The notes under the pieces were generated by a model. That model made no database searches. It was not told the DNA's origin and saw only the letters and a list, made by a program, of their open reading frames with translations. From contig NZ_SWDE01000004.1 in assembly GCF_013337185.1 (NCBI RefSeq), positions 186,001-250,000 on the forward strand: a DNA stretch of 64,000 nt. Direction: 5' to 3'. This document shows positions 29,435-38,865 of this stretch, one piece after another. The DNA comes from Serratia proteamaculans. Its GTDB lineage: Bacteria; Pseudomonadota; Gammaproteobacteria; Enterobacterales; Enterobacteriaceae. The first letter of the stretch is position 1, and the number at the start of each line of letters is the position of its first letter. Both the position numbers and the translations under genes were made by a program.

Positions 29435-30700
29435 ATGAAAAACGCAGAATTGAACCAACGTCGTCAGGATGCTACCCCACGTGGGGTGGGTGTCATGTGC
29501 GGTTTTTACGCTGAGCGTGCAGAGAACGCCACGCTGTGGGATGTCGAAGGCAATGAAGTCATCGATTTCGCCTCGGGTATTGCCGTATTGAATACCGGCC
29601 ACCGTCACCCGAAAGTGATCGCCGCGATTGAAAAGCAACTAAAGGCCTTCACCCACACCGCTTACCAAATTGTTCCTTACGAAAGCTACGTTACGCTGGC
29701 GGAACGCATTAATCAGCGCGCGCCAATTGAAGGCCCATGTAAAACCGCCTTCTTCACCACCGGTGCCGAAGCGGTAGAGAACGCGGTCAAAATTGCCCGT
29801 GCTCATACCGGTCGTCCGGGCCTTATCACCTTTGGCGGCGGCTTCCACGGCCGTACTTACATGACCATGGCGCTGACCGGCAAAGTGGCACCTTACAAAC
29901 TGGGCTTTGGGCCATTCCCTGGCTCGGTGTTCCACGGCCAGTACCCGAATGAGTTGTACGGCGTGACCACCGAAGACGCGATGAACAGCCTGGAACGCAT
30001 TTTTAAAGCGGATATCGATCCCAAGCAGGTTGCGGCTATCGTGCTGGAGCCGGTGCAGGGCGAGGGCGGTTTCAACATCGCCCCGGCCGAGTTTATGCAA
30101 GCGCTGCGCACGCTGTGTGACGAGCACGGCATTCTGCTGATTGCTGATGAAGTGCAGACCGGCTTTGCCCGTACCGGCAAGCTGTTTGCCATGGATCATT
30201 ACAGTGTGAAACCCGATCTGATCACCATGGCGAAAAGCCTGGCGGGCGGTATGCCGCTGTCGGCGGTGGCAGGGCGTAGCGAGGTGATGGATGCCCCGGC
30301 TCCGGGTGGGCTGGGCGGTACCTATGCCGGTAACCCACTGGCGGTGGCGGCCGCGTTGGCGGTGTTGGAAGTGATTGAAGAAGAGCAGCTGTGCCAACGT
30401 TCGCAGCGCCTGGGCCAGCATCTGGTGGAAGTGTTGCAGCAGGCGCGCCAGACCAGCCCGGCGATCGTGGATATCCGCGCGCAGGGTTCGATGGTGGCCG
30501 TGGAGTTCAACGATCCAACCACCGGCAAGCCTTCGGCGGAGATTACCCGTCAGGTGCAGCAGAAAGCGCTGGCAGAGGGCCTGTTGTTGCTGAGCTGCGG
30601 CGTGAACGGCAACGTGATCCGTTTCCTGTATCCGCTGACCATTCCGGAAGACCAGTTCACCAAGGCGCTGGGTATTCTTTCCCGCGCGCTGGCCCAATAA
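29435..30700 (+). CDS. gabT: 4-aminobutyrate aminotransferase
   Basis: 421 residues from the ATG at 29435 (GGAGA upstream; 18 in-frame residues before it are not conserved). This is a class-III PLP aminotransferase with VLEPVQGEGGFN near residue 205, the DEVQTGFARTGK segment (near 239) and the PLP lysine in MAKSLAGGMP (near 268). It converts GABA and 2-oxoglutarate to succinate semialdehyde and glutamate. gabD follows 13 bp after the stop. Confidence 0.95.
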   Translation: MKNAELNQRRQDATPRGVGVMCGFYAERAENATLWDVEGNEVIDFASGIAVLNTGHRHPKVIAAIEKQLKAFTHTAYQIVPYESYVTLAERINQRAPIEGPCKTAFFTTGAEAVENAVKIARAHTGRPGLITFGGGFHGRTYMTMALTGKVAPYKLGFGPFPGSVFHGQYPNELYGVTTEDAMNSLERIFKADIDPKQVAAIVLEPVQGEGGFNIAPAEFMQALRTLCDEHGILLIADEVQTGFARTGKLFAMDHYSVKPDLITMAKSLAGGMPLSAVAGRSEVMDAPAPGGLGGTYAGNPLAVAAALAVLEVIEEEQLCQRSQRLGQHLVEVLQQARQTSPAIVDIRAQGSMVAVEFNDPTTGKPSAEITRQVQQKALAEGLLLLSCGVNGNVIRFLYPLTIPEDQFTKALGILSRALAQ

Positions 30701-30713
30701 GGAGTGCGTGGCA

Positions 30714-32168
30714 ATGAAATTGAATAATCCCGAGCTGCTGCGCAGCCAGTGTCTGATTAACGGTGAGTGGTGTGATGCGCTGAGCGGCAAACGTGAAGTG
30801 GTGATCAACCCGGCGACCGGCGTCGAACTGGCCAGTATTCCGCTGGTCAGCGGTGAAGAAACCCAACAGGCGATTAACGCGGCGCAGGTGGCGCAGCAAG
30901 GCTGGAAGCAACTGACCGCCAAGCAACGGTCCACCCTGCTGTTGGCCTGGGCCGACAAGATAATGGTGGCCCAGGAAGATTTGGCGCAGCTGATGACCGC
31001 TGAACAGGGCAAGTCATTGGCGGAAGCGCGTGGTGAAGTGGCCTATGCCGCGTCGTTTATCACCTGGTTTGCCGAAGAGGCCAAACGGGTCGACGGTGCA
31101 GTATTGCAGGCGCCGCTGGCCTCACAGCGTCTGGTGGTGGTCAAGCAACCCATTGGCGTTTGTGCGGCGATCACCCCCTGGAACTTCCCGGCGGCGATGA
31201 TCACCCGCAAGGTGGCACCGGCGCTGGCGGCCGGCTGCGCGATTATCGTTAAACCGGCCGAACAAACGCCACTGACCGCGCTGGCGTTGGGCAAGCTGGC
31301 GCAGGATGCCGGCATTCCGGCGGGCGTTTTGCAGATTGTCACCGGTGATGCCGCTCAGGTGGGCAAGGTGCTGTGCGACAGCCCGGTGGTGCGCAAGTTG
31401 AGCTTTACCGGTTCGACCGAGGTCGGCCGCATTCTGATGGCGCAGTGCGCGCCAACCATCAAAAAACTGTCGCTGGAACTGGGCGGCAATGCGCCGGTGA
31501 TCGTCTTCGATGACGCCAACCTGGACGCGGCAGTCGCTGGCATTATGGCCTCCAAATTCCGCAACAGCGGCCAGACCTGCGTCTGCGCCAATCGTATCTA
31601 CGTGCAGGACGGCATTTATGACCGACTGGTGGACAAACTGGTGGCGGCGGTTGAACAGCTGAAAGTCGGCGACGGCAGCCAGGAGGGCACCACTCAGGGG
31701 CCACTGATCGACCAGGACGCGGTGGAAAAAGTGCAGAGTCACATCGACGATGCGTTGATCAAGGGGGCGCAGATTGCTATTGGCGGTCAGCCACACGCGC
31801 TGGGGCGTACCTTCTTCCAGCCAACGGTCGTGACCGGCGTGACGCAGAAAATGCGTTTCGCCAAAGAAGAAACCTTTGGCCCGGTAGCGCCGCTGTTCCG
31901 TTTCCATGATGAGGCAGAAGCCATCGCCATGGCCAACGATACCGAATTCGGCCTGGCTGCCTATCTGTTTACGCAGAACGCCTCGCGTCAGTGGCGTGTG
32001 CCGGAAGCGCTGGAGTACGGCATGGTCGGCATCAATACCGGACTGATTTCCAACGAAGTCGCGCCGTTTGGCGGCGTGAAACAGTCAGGGCTCGGACGTG
32101 AAGGATCGCGTTACGGGATTGAAGAATATCTGGAGTTGAAATACCTGTGTATCGATGTGAGCTGTTAA
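30714..32168 (+). CDS. gabD: NADP-type succinate-semialdehyde dehydrogenase
   Basis: 484 residues from the ATG at 30714; AAGGAG is nine bases upstream, whereas the GTG at 30708 would be too close. Aldehyde dehydrogenase motifs: ITPWNFPAAM near residue 150, FTGSTEVGR near 230, the general base Glu in LELGGNAP near 252, and the catalytic Cys in GQTCVCANR near 287. It oxidises succinate semialdehyde to succinate, completing GABA breakdown started by gabT. Confidence 0.95.
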   Translation: MKLNNPELLRSQCLINGEWCDALSGKREVVINPATGVELASIPLVSGEETQQAINAAQVAQQGWKQLTAKQRSTLLLAWADKIMVAQEDLAQLMTAEQGKSLAEARGEVAYAASFITWFAEEAKRVDGAVLQAPLASQRLVVVKQPIGVCAAITPWNFPAAMITRKVAPALAAGCAIIVKPAEQTPLTALALGKLAQDAGIPAGVLQIVTGDAAQVGKVLCDSPVVRKLSFTGSTEVGRILMAQCAPTIKKLSLELGGNAPVIVFDDANLDAAVAGIMASKFRNSGQTCVCANRIYVQDGIYDRLVDKLVAAVEQLKVGDGSQEGTTQGPLIDQDAVEKVQSHIDDALIKGAQIAIGGQPHALGRTFFQPTVVTGVTQKMRFAKEETFGPVAPLFRFHDEAEAIAMANDTEFGLAAYLFTQNASRQWRVPEALEYGMVGINTGLISNEVAPFGGVKQSGLGREGSRYGIEEYLELKYLCIDVSC

Positions 32169-32226
32169 CCACCGGGAAATTAACCGATCCCGGTGGCCTG
32201 GGCTGCCGGGAGACAAAGGATGCTGT

Positions 32227-33471
32227 ATGTCTGCTGAAAATACCTCTATTTCTCCGGCGCTTGCCGCCGGGGTGCGAGCACCTGCACCCACCAAATCACT
32301 GAGTTTCCTCGAAGGGGTGGCGATGATTGTCGGCACCAATATTGGTGCCGGCGTGCTGTCCATCGCTTACGCCTCCAGTAAGGCGGGTTTTTTACCGCTG
32401 TTGTTCTGGCTGGTACTGGTCGGCAGCCTGACCACCATCACCATGCTGTATGTCGCCGAATCCACCCTGCGCACCCGTGCGCACCTGCAATTAAGCGGGC
32501 TGGCGAAACGTTATGTCGGCGGTATCGGTGCCTGGCTGATGTTTGCCTCGGTTTGCGTTAACAGCGTCGGGGCGCTGACCGCCTATATGACCGGCAGCGG
32601 CAAACTGCTGCAATCCCTGTTTGGTATCTCACCGGCGATCGGCAGCCTGCTGTTTTTCGTACCGGCGGCGGGGGTGTTGTACCTGGGGCTGAAGGCGATT
32701 GGCCGCGGTGAAAAGTTTATCAGTATCGGCATGGTAGTGATGCTGACCGCTTTGGTGGCGGCCACACTGCTCAAAGATACCAGCCAGATGCGCAACCTGC
32801 TGGACGGTGACTGGCGCTTTATGGTGCCGGTATTCAACGTGGTGGTGTTCTGCTTCTCGGCGCAATATATCGTGCCGGAAATGGCGCGCGGTTTCTCGGA
32901 CAAACCGGAGCAGCTGCCCAAGGCGATTATGGTCGGTATGGCGGTGACCTTTGTGTTGCTGGCGGCGGTACCGATGTCGGTCATTGCCCTCAGTGGATTG
33001 GATGGCATTTCTGACGTGGCGACCATTTCCTGGGGCCAGGCATTGGGGCAATGGGCGTTCTTCTCCGCAAATATCTTCGCCCTGTGCGCGATGCTGACCT
33101 CTTACTGGGGATTGGGCGGCAGCTTCCTGACCAATATTTTCGACCAGTTCAGACTGGGTAATGACGAACAGCCGCTGCGCCGTTTCGGCGTGTTGATGCT
33201 GGTGGTGTTGCCCCCCTTCGTGCTGGCTTACAGCGGGCTGGTGTCATTCGTTAACGCACTGTATTTCGCCGGGGTATTCAGCGGGGTGATCCTGTCGATT
33301 ATGCCGATGCTGATCCTGCGCGGGGCGCGCAAGCACGGTGACCAGACGCCACGCTGGCAGTGCAGCTGGATCACTCACCCGCTGTTACAGATTTGCATTG
33401 TGCTGCTGTATCTGGGCAGTGCGGTGTACGCCATTGCGTCGTTGTTCGGCTATCTGCCCTCTGGATGGTGA
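32227..33471 (+). CDS. HAAAP-family amino acid permease
   Basis: 414 residues with about eleven membrane helices and the opening motif GVAMIVGTNIGAGVLS (near residue 27) typical of Mtr/TnaB/TyrP-like aromatic or hydroxy amino acid permeases. It is 58 bp after gabD with an AAGGA ribosome site, so it is probably the third gene of the GABA operon. That makes it the likely importer, in place of the E. coli gabP (APC family). The substrate is inferred from context only; a terminator follows. Confidence 0.82.
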   Translation: MSAENTSISPALAAGVRAPAPTKSLSFLEGVAMIVGTNIGAGVLSIAYASSKAGFLPLLFWLVLVGSLTTITMLYVAESTLRTRAHLQLSGLAKRYVGGIGAWLMFASVCVNSVGALTAYMTGSGKLLQSLFGISPAIGSLLFFVPAAGVLYLGLKAIGRGEKFISIGMVVMLTALVAATLLKDTSQMRNLLDGDWRFMVPVFNVVVFCFSAQYIVPEMARGFSDKPEQLPKAIMVGMAVTFVLLAAVPMSVIALSGLDGISDVATISWGQALGQWAFFSANIFALCAMLTSYWGLGGSFLTNIFDQFRLGNDEQPLRRFGVLMLVVLPPFVLAYSGLVSFVNALYFAGVFSGVILSIMPMLILRGARKHGDQTPRWQCSWITHPLLQICIVLLYLGSAVYAIASLFGYLPSGW

Positions 33472-33516
33472 ATTGCCTTCCCTCAAGAAGTGATGTTGTT
33501 TCTCGATAATTGAGAA

Positions 33517-33543
33517 CGGCGGCGTCGTGGCCGCCGGTTTTTT
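33517..33543 (+). terminator. Terminator after the permease gene
   Basis: CGGCGGC/GCCGCCG with a 6-base loop is followed by GTTTTTT, closing the gabT-gabD-permease transcript. It also faces the convergent yfcF-like gene. Confidence 0.85.
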
Positions 33544-34177
33544 ACCCGCGCATTTTCTCCGGCAGCGCCAACCAGGCCTGCACCGAAGGACGTTGCCACT
33601 GTTTTTGCGCATAGTGGCGAATGTTTTCCGGCACCGCATCACCGTGTATCACCAGCCGATTGAGCATCAACGCCAGATCCGTATCGGCAATGCACCATTC
33701 CCTGAACAAATTATCCTGGCCGTGACTCAGCAGTTTTTCGACGGCGGCGATCAGCTTGTTGGCGTCAGCCTGTGCGGCGGCGGACAGCGGGGGAAACTTG
33801 CCCTTGCCGAAAACGGCCTCGGTAGAGCGTTCGGCGCGCAGGCCCTGCAGATCGCTGCGTAGCCATGCCTGGACTTCCCGGGCCTTGGCGCGTTGTTTCA
33901 CGTCGCGCGGATACACCGGATGGGCCGGGTGGATCTCATCGAGATATTCATCAATGGCCGAGGACTCCGAGAGTTGAAACTCGCCGACCACCAGCGTAGG
34001 GACTCTACGTGTCAATGACAGCGCTGTGTAGCTTGCCGCTTTGTTTTCCCCTTGTGACAGGTCGACCGGCTTAACGGTGAAGGGAATGCCTTTCTCCGTC
34101 AGGGTAATAAACGCCGACATGGCATAGGGGCTGAAAAAGTTGGCATCGGTATAGAGTTCGACAATCGGCTGAGACAT
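33542..34177 (-). CDS. yfcF: Glutathione S-transferase YfcF-like
   Basis: 211 residues with an N-terminal thioredoxin-like GST domain (LYTDANFFSPYAMSAF with the active Ser/Tyr region, the cis-proline segment RRVPTLVVG near 57, and ESSAIDEYL near 69) and an all-helical C-terminal half. It matches the E. coli YfcF type, reported to have glutathione-dependent peroxidase/transferase activity and a role in peroxide defence. It is convergent with the permease and divergent from the HPP gene. Confidence 0.85.
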   Translation of the reverse strand: MSQPIVELYTDANFFSPYAMSAFITLTEKGIPFTVKPVDLSQGENKAASYTALSLTRRVPTLVVGEFQLSESSAIDEYLDEIHPAHPVYPRDVKQRAKAREVQAWLRSDLQGLRAERSTEAVFGKGKFPPLSAAAQADANKLIAAVEKLLSHGQDNLFREWCIADTDLALMLNRLVIHGDAVPENIRHYAQKQWQRPSVQAWLALPEKMRG

Positions 34178-34348
34178 TGGGTTTTCCTCAAGGCAAAGGG
34201 CTGCGAACTTTGATAATTGACGAGCAGTGGCTAAAGATCAATCTGTTAACAGAAAGTTATTTCAACGGTGAGCCGTGCTACGGGCGAGGGTTGCCGACGC
34301 TGTGATATATTTGTTGCCATTAAGTTGAGTTTGGCAGCGTGAAGTAAC

Positions 34349-35065
34349 ATGAAGCAGCAGTGGATAGAGAGTTTGAAACTGGGGTGTGCACGTTTGTGGC
34401 CGCACCCCTTGGCCGTAGGCAAAAAAGAGATATTTCTTTCCAGCGTTGGCGCCGGGTTGGGGCTGATGATTGCCGGCTGGATCAGCCATTTTGTACTGGG
34501 TGAGGTGAACCTGTGGTTTATCGCGCCGATGGGGGCATCTGCCGTGCTGCTTTTTGGCGTGCCGAACAGTCCGCTGGCGCAGCCATGGTCTATTGTTGGT
34601 GGCAATATGTCGGCCGCCGCGGTGGGGGTCAGCACCGGCCTGCTGATAGCCGATCCCGGCCTGGCCTGTGGGGTGGCTGCGGCATTGGCGATTGGGTTAA
34701 TGTTCAAACTGCGTTGTCTGCATCCTCCCGGTGGCGCAGTCGCGCTGACTGCGATCCTCGGTGGGCCGGGCATTCACCAATTGGGTTATAGCTTCGTGCT
34801 GTATCCGGTGTTGCTGAACTCGGTGTTATTGGCGGTGTTGGCGATTATCTTCAATAACCTGGCCGGTCGACGCTACCCGCATCCCCTGGCCTCCGCCGAG
34901 GCCAAACCAGCCAATCTGCCGATCGATGCGGTGTCTATTACCCGCGCCGACTTGCATCAGGCACTGATGCAGGGCGAACTGTTTGATATCGACGAAGACG
35001 ACCTGCAGGAAATCCTGCTGCGTGCTGAACAGCTGGCGCACCAGCGGCAGAACGGTGGCGCCTGA
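34349..35065 (+). CDS. HPP-family membrane protein
   Basis: 238 residues with an N-terminal membrane domain of four to five helices (about 25-165) containing the family signature CLHPPGGAVALTA (near residue 124). A soluble acidic C-terminal tail follows (IDEDDLQEILLRAEQ). Some HPP proteins of plants and cyanobacteria transport nitrite; function in enterics is not established. It stands alone, with a terminator downstream that serves the facing gene as well. Confidence 0.82.
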   Translation: MKQQWIESLKLGCARLWPHPLAVGKKEIFLSSVGAGLGLMIAGWISHFVLGEVNLWFIAPMGASAVLLFGVPNSPLAQPWSIVGGNMSAAAVGVSTGLLIADPGLACGVAAALAIGLMFKLRCLHPPGGAVALTAILGGPGIHQLGYSFVLYPVLLNSVLLAVLAIIFNNLAGRRYPHPLASAEAKPANLPIDAVSITRADLHQALMQGELFDIDEDDLQEILLRAEQLAHQRQNGGA

Positions 35066-35085
35066 TTAGGCTAGCGGGCGGAAAC

Positions 35086-35112
35086 AAAAAAACCACCTTC
35101 AGGAAGGTGGCT
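35086..35112. terminator. Terminator of the PH/SHOCT gene
   Basis: CCACCTT and AAGGTGG with a 4-base loop; on the minus strand it runs into seven Ts (35086-35092). It lies between the convergent HPP and PH/SHOCT genes. Confidence 0.8.
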
Positions 35113-35120
35113 GGCATTGC

Positions 35121-35681
35121 TTATCCGTTAAGAATGAGCTGTTTTTGCTGTTGGAACTCTTCATCCGTCAGAACACCATCTGCTTTGAGCTTTGCCAAAC
35201 GCTCAATTTTCGCGATGACATCATCTTGATTTACCGCTACTGGTTGAGGATTGGTCTGCGTAGACTGAGCAGCATTATTGCGTGTTTCATTTACTAAATT
35301 TGTAAAAGGAATAACGGAAGCTTTTATCACGTTTTTGATGGTGTAGTTTTGGCCACTTGTTGAGATAGTGATCTCACCAAATAGTAAGCCCGTTTTACCC
35401 CCTACGCTGACGATGTTTTGCAGATTTACATCAACCTGTTTAACGCCGAAGAACATTCCTTTATCAAGAAAAATTACGCGTTTATTGGTGAGGGTGATGA
35501 GCCAGGTGTTCCCATCCATTTGCCCGCTTGCGATGGCCAGCGGTGTTTCTCCAACGTTGAGAATTTCAGGAAGGTGAAAGAACTCTTTTTTAGTGCCAAA
35601 AGATACATCGGAAACAACCGATGCCAGGCGCTTCATTTCTGCTTTTAGCTGATCTTTAGAGGCTGTTTTGTAGTCAATCAT
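35121..35681 (-). CDS. PH-like and SHOCT domain protein, probably prophage-derived
   Basis: 186 residues. An N-terminal bacterial PH-like domain (about 35-115: NTWLITLTNKRVIFLDKGMFFGVKQVDV) is followed by a Gln/Asn/Thr linker. The C-terminal SHOCT motif (IERLAKLKADGVLTDEEFQQQKQLIL, residues 158-184) is complete. No signal or membrane segment is seen. GGGAG lies six bases before the ATG. The base composition is visibly more AT-rich than its neighbours. It begins 14 bases after a remnant of an S24-type phage repressor, so it looks like surviving prophage cargo. Function unknown. Confidence 0.78.
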   Translation of the reverse strand: MIDYKTASKDQLKAEMKRLASVVSDVSFGTKKEFFHLPEILNVGETPLAIASGQMDGNTWLITLTNKRVIFLDKGMFFGVKQVDVNLQNIVSVGGKTGLLFGEITISTSGQNYTIKNVIKASVIPFTNLVNETRNNAAQSTQTNPQPVAVNQDDVIAKIERLAKLKADGVLTDEEFQQQKQLILNG

Positions 35682-35695
35682 GGTAACTCCCTGTC

Positions 35696-36021
35696 TTATT
35701 TAATGGTTAATACAACTTTTCCGATAATTGCTATATCGTCAATCGAATAATCGAAAGCTATCTTACCATCGCTGACTCGTAGTTTTTTGACTGGGATTCT
35801 GCTCAACGTTCGGACGCTTGTTTTTCCCTCAATATTTATCAGCCATTCATCGACCTAAACTTCAGTGAAGTTCTGCCCAACAATGTATTGCGCTTGTCGC
35901 CCAACACACCGATAGGGTATCTGGGAATTCGCTTACCAGGCTGGAACATTACTAACATCTGGGGTGTATTAAGCAATGGGAGCCGGTCAATCGTGGTGTC
36001 CTGCAAAATCATGCATGACAC
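35696..36021 (-). pseudogene. Remnant of an S24-type phage repressor
   Basis: From 35854 down to the TAA at 35696-35698, one frame reads VDEWLINIEGKTSVRTLSR, then IPVKKLRVSDGKIAFDYS and IDDIAIIGKVVLTIK. That matches in order the C-terminal end of CI/LexA-like S24 peptidases (D-x-Y-L-I-R-x-D-G ... G-x-L-x-V-x-S-D-N ... I-I-G-R-V-V). Upstream in the same frame there are stops (TAG at 35855-35857 and a TAA further up), while a 60-codon stretch to 36021 is open in another frame. There is no start or DNA-binding domain. I read it as decayed and frameshifted. Confidence 0.5.
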
Positions 36022-36032
36022 TCTATGGAGGC

Positions 36033-36066
36033 AAAAAACAAAAAAGCCACCTCGTTAGAAGTGGCT
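36033..36066 (-). terminator. Terminator after ileX
   Basis: On the minus strand AGCCACTTC/GAGGTGGCT forms a stem with one mismatch and a 4-base loop (36045-36066), followed by TTTTTTGTTTTTT. It ends the tRNA transcript and insulates the remnant downstream. Confidence 0.85.
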
Positions 36067-36093
36067 TAATATGCTGTTATATCAGCGAAAATT

Positions 36094-36170
36094 TGGTGGC
36101 CCCTACTGGACTTGAACCAGTGACCAAGCGATTATGAGTCGCGTGCTCTAACCAACTGAGCTAAGGGGCC
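36094..36170 (-). tRNA. ileX: tRNA-Ile2 (anticodon CAU, modified to lysidine)
   Basis: A complete 77-base cloverleaf with genomically encoded CCA (36094-36096). The acceptor stem GGCCCCT pairs with AGGGGCC, the D-loop is AGCTCAGTTGGTTAGAGC, the anticodon loop CTCATAA gives CAU, and the T-loop is GGTTCAAGTCC. It matches the E. coli ileX gene, which reads AUA codons after TilS converts C34 to lysidine, and lies next to mug as in E. coli. Annotation pipelines often mislabel it tRNA-Met. Confidence 0.95.
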
Positions 36171-36317
36171 AAGCGGCGAGATTATACGGTAATCCTCCGG
36201 CGCAGGTCTACTGTTAACCATCTGTATGTTGCTTTTCTGCGCAGTTCTAGCCTGTTGTAATTACTGGCGGATTTTGCGATAACCGCTGTAAATCCCTTTA
36301 ATGGACTCTCAAACCCT

Positions 36318-36806
36318 ATGGAACTCCTGGCACCCAACCTGCGGGTCGTGTTTTGCGGTATCAACCCCGGCCTGTCCTCGGCCCACCAGGGCTACCCCTT
36401 TGCTAACGGCAGTAACCGCTTCTGGAAGGTGGTGCATCAGGCGGGCTTTACCGACACTCAGTTAGCGCCGGAGCAATGGCAACAGCTGCAGGATACCGGT
36501 TGTGGTATTACTGCGTTGGTGGCGCGGCCCACGGTGGCGGCCAGTGAGGTGACGCGTGAGGAGTTGCTCAGCGGTGGTGAGGCATTAAAGGAAAAAATCC
36601 TGCGCTACCAGCCGCGTGCGCTGGCGATTTTGGGCAAGCAGGCGTTCAGCAGTGCCTTCGGGGTACGTAATGCGTCCTGGGGACGTCAGGAAATGACGAT
36701 CGGTAAAACTGAGGTGTGGGTGCTGCCGAACCCCAGCGGATTGAACCGTGCCACGCTGGAGCAGCTTACGGAGAGCTATCGCGAGCTGTTCCTGGCATTG
36801 AAATAA
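36318..36806 (+). CDS. mug: Mug, G:T/U mismatch DNA glycosylase
   Basis: 162 residues of the uracil-DNA glycosylase superfamily, family 2. The active-site segment [10 protein letters not shown] (near residue 13) has the characteristic Asn in place of the Asp of Ung, and [10 protein letters not shown] (near 136) is the minor-groove wedge. It removes uracil and ethenocytosine opposite G. Start ATG 36318; the ribosome site is weak. It converges on rpoD across a strong terminator. Confidence 0.93.
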   Translation: MELLAPNLRVVFCGINPGLSSAHQGYPFANGSNRFWKVVHQAGFTDTQLAPEQWQQLQDTGCGITALVARPTVAASEVTREELLSGGEALKEKILRYQPRALAILGKQAFSSAFGVRNASWGRQEMTIGKTEVWVLPNPSGLNRATLEQLTESYRELFLALK

Positions 36807-36829
36807 GCCCGATGGATTTTAGGCAATAA

Positions 36830-36856
36830 AAAACCCCGGCAAGCCGGGGTTTTTTG
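36830..36856. terminator. Bidirectional terminator between mug and rpoD
   Basis: AACCCCGGC/GCCGGGGTT with a 2-base (effectively 4-base) loop, flanked by A and T runs, ends both the mug transcript and the rpsU-dnaG-rpoD operon. Confidence 0.9.
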
Positions 36857-36870
36857 CGAGCAGCTAAACC

Positions 36871-38706
36871 TTAGTCGTCCAGGAAGCTACGCAGCACTTC
36901 GGAACGGCTTGGGTGACGCAGTTTACGCAGCGCTTTGGCTTCGATCTGACGAATACGCTCACGGGTAACGTCGAACTGTTTGCCCACTTCTTCCAGCGTA
37001 TGGTCGGTGTTCATATCGATACCGAAACGCATACGCAGCACTTTCGCTTCACGGGCGGTCAGGCCAGCCAGGACGTCGTGCGTGGCAGAGCGCAGGCTCT
37101 CTGAGGTAGCAGAATCCAGCGGCAGCTCGAGGGTGGTATCCTCGATGAAATCGCCCAGATGTGAATCTTCATCATCACCGATCGGCGTTTCCATGGAGAT
37201 CGGCTCTTTGGCGATCTTCAGCACTTTGCGGATTTTGTCTTCCGGCATCAGCATGCGTTCAGCCAGCTCTTCCGGCGTCGGTTCGCGGCCCATCTCTTGC
37301 AGCATCTGGCGCGAAATACGGTTGAGTTTGTTGATGGTCTCAATCATATGCACCGGAATACGGATGGTACGCGCCTGGTCGGCGATAGAACGGGTGATAG
37401 CCTGACGGATCCACCAGGTGGCGTAAGTAGAGAACTTATAACCACGACGGTATTCAAACTTGTCTACCGCTTTCATCAGACCGATGTTGCCTTCCTGGAT
37501 CAGATCCAGGAACTGCAGACCGCGGTTGGTGTATTTCTTGGCGATAGAAATAACCAGACGCAAGTTGGCTTCAACCATCTCTTTCTTCGCACGGCGGGCT
37601 TTCGCTTCACCGATAGACATGCGACGGTTAATGTCCTTCACCTGCTCGATGGTCAGGCCGGTCTCTTCTTCGATCTGACGCAGTTTCTGCAGGCTGCGCT
37701 GGACGTCATCCGCGACGTCTTTCAGCTTTTCTGACCATGGCTTGGCCATTGCCAGTGCGGCTGCGAACCAGGTATCGCTGGTTTCGTTGCTGGAGAACAG
37801 GGTAACGAAGTTTTTCTTCGGCATTTTGCACTGCTCAACGCACAGTTTCATGATGATACGTTCTTGAGTACGAACGCGGTCCATCATGATGCGCATGCTG
37901 TTGACCAGGAAGTCGAACTGTTTTGGCACCAGGCGGAACTGCTTGAACACTTCAGACAGCTTCAGAATTTCTTCTGCTGCGCTGGCGTGGCTGCGGCCGT
38001 TCTTTTTGATGACTACACGAGTTGCTTCATACTGATCGCGCAGATCGGCGAATTTCTGACGAGCCAGCTCTGGATCGATGCTGTTGTCATCTTCTTCTTC
38101 GTCTTCGTCGTCTTCTTCTTCGTCATCTTTCTGCTCTTCGGTCGACAGCTCAGAACCGACGTGCGTTGCGGTAGGAGCGATGTCTTCTTCCGCATTAGGA
38201 TCGACGAAGCCGGTGATCAGATCGGACAGGCGAGCTTCGCCTGCTTCGACGCGATCGTACTGCTCCAGCAAATAGGTAATGGCTTCCGGGTACTCGGCAA
38301 CTGAGCACTGAACCTGGTTGATGCCGTCTTCAATACGCTTGGCGATGTCGATTTCGCCTTCGCGCGTCAGCAGTTCAACGGTCCCCATTTCACGCATGTA
38401 CATGCGCACCGGGTCGGTGGTACGGCCAATTTCAGACTCAACGCTGGACAACACTTGAGCAGCCGCTTCAGCCGCATCATCATCGGTATCGGTGGTGTTC
38501 TCGGCCAGCATCAGGTCATCGGCGTCCGGTGCTTCTTCCAGCACCTGGATGCCCATGTCGTTAATCATCTGGATGATGTCTTCGATCTGGTCGGAGTCGA
38601 CGATATCTTCCGGCAGATGGTCATTGACCTCAGCATAGGTCAGATAGCCTTGCTCCTTACCACGGGTGACAAGTAGCTTTAGCTGTGACTGCGGGTTTTG
38701 CTCCAT
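36871..38706 (-). CDS. rpoD: RpoD, primary sigma factor sigma-70
   Basis: 611 residues from the ATG at 38706; a 44-codon upstream extension is not family-like. Regions in order: 1.1 (residues 1-95), 1.2 ([12 protein letters not shown] near 98), an acidic insert ([11 protein letters not shown] near 195-212), 2.1-2.4 ([20 protein letters not shown] near 425), 3 ([10 protein letters not shown]), and 4.2 ([17 protein letters not shown] near 575). It directs most promoter recognition. It is the last gene of the rpsU-dnaG-rpoD macromolecular synthesis operon. Confidence 0.98.
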   Translation of the reverse strand: MEQNPQSQLKLLVTRGKEQGYLTYAEVNDHLPEDIVDSDQIEDIIQMINDMGIQVLEEAPDADDLMLAENTTDTDDDAAEAAAQVLSSVESEIGRTTDPVRMYMREMGTVELLTREGEIDIAKRIEDGINQVQCSVAEYPEAITYLLEQYDRVEAGEARLSDLITGFVDPNAEEDIAPTATHVGSELSTEEQKDDEEEDDEDEEEDDNSIDPELARQKFADLRDQYEATRVVIKKNGRSHASAAEEILKLSEVFKQFRLVPKQFDFLVNSMRIMMDRVRTQERIIMKLCVEQCKMPKKNFVTLFSSNETSDTWFAAALAMAKPWSEKLKDVADDVQRSLQKLRQIEEETGLTIEQVKDINRRMSIGEAKARRAKKEMVEANLRLVISIAKKYTNRGLQFLDLIQEGNIGLMKAVDKFEYRRGYKFSTYATWWIRQAITRSIADQARTIRIPVHMIETINKLNRISRQMLQEMGREPTPEELAERMLMPEDKIRKVLKIAKEPISMETPIGDDEDSHLGDFIEDTTLELPLDSATSESLRSATHDVLAGLTAREAKVLRMRFGIDMNTDHTLEEVGKQFDVTRERIRQIEAKALRKLRHPSRSEVLRSFLDD

Positions 38707-38865
38707 AAGACGGTATCCACACTTCAGAGTATTGGGGGTTGGTGTCGGTCGGCGAAACCGCCAACAATAGCATTTGGGGCGTTTTTGTTGTTGCCGCGGC
38801 CCACTGTGGCGGCATATTGCAGGGCTCTGCCCTCGCATTTATCGGCACTTAAGCCGTTTAGGTAT

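Noticed and set aside
29639-31012. A 457-codon open frame antisense to gabT and gabD
   Set aside because: Long antisense frames are expected in GC-rich genes with codon-position bias; it has no ribosome site, no recognised domain, and lies across two well-conserved enzymes.
35086-36170. Direct repeats of the tRNA 3' end as attL/attR of a prophage
   Set aside because: I looked for another copy of the ileX 3' segment nearby and saw none; the att structure is not supported, only the repressor-like remnant.
38080-38140. Ser-rich small protein on the plus strand over rpoD
   Set aside because: It is the shadow of the acidic Asp/Glu run in sigma-70 region 1, read in reverse.
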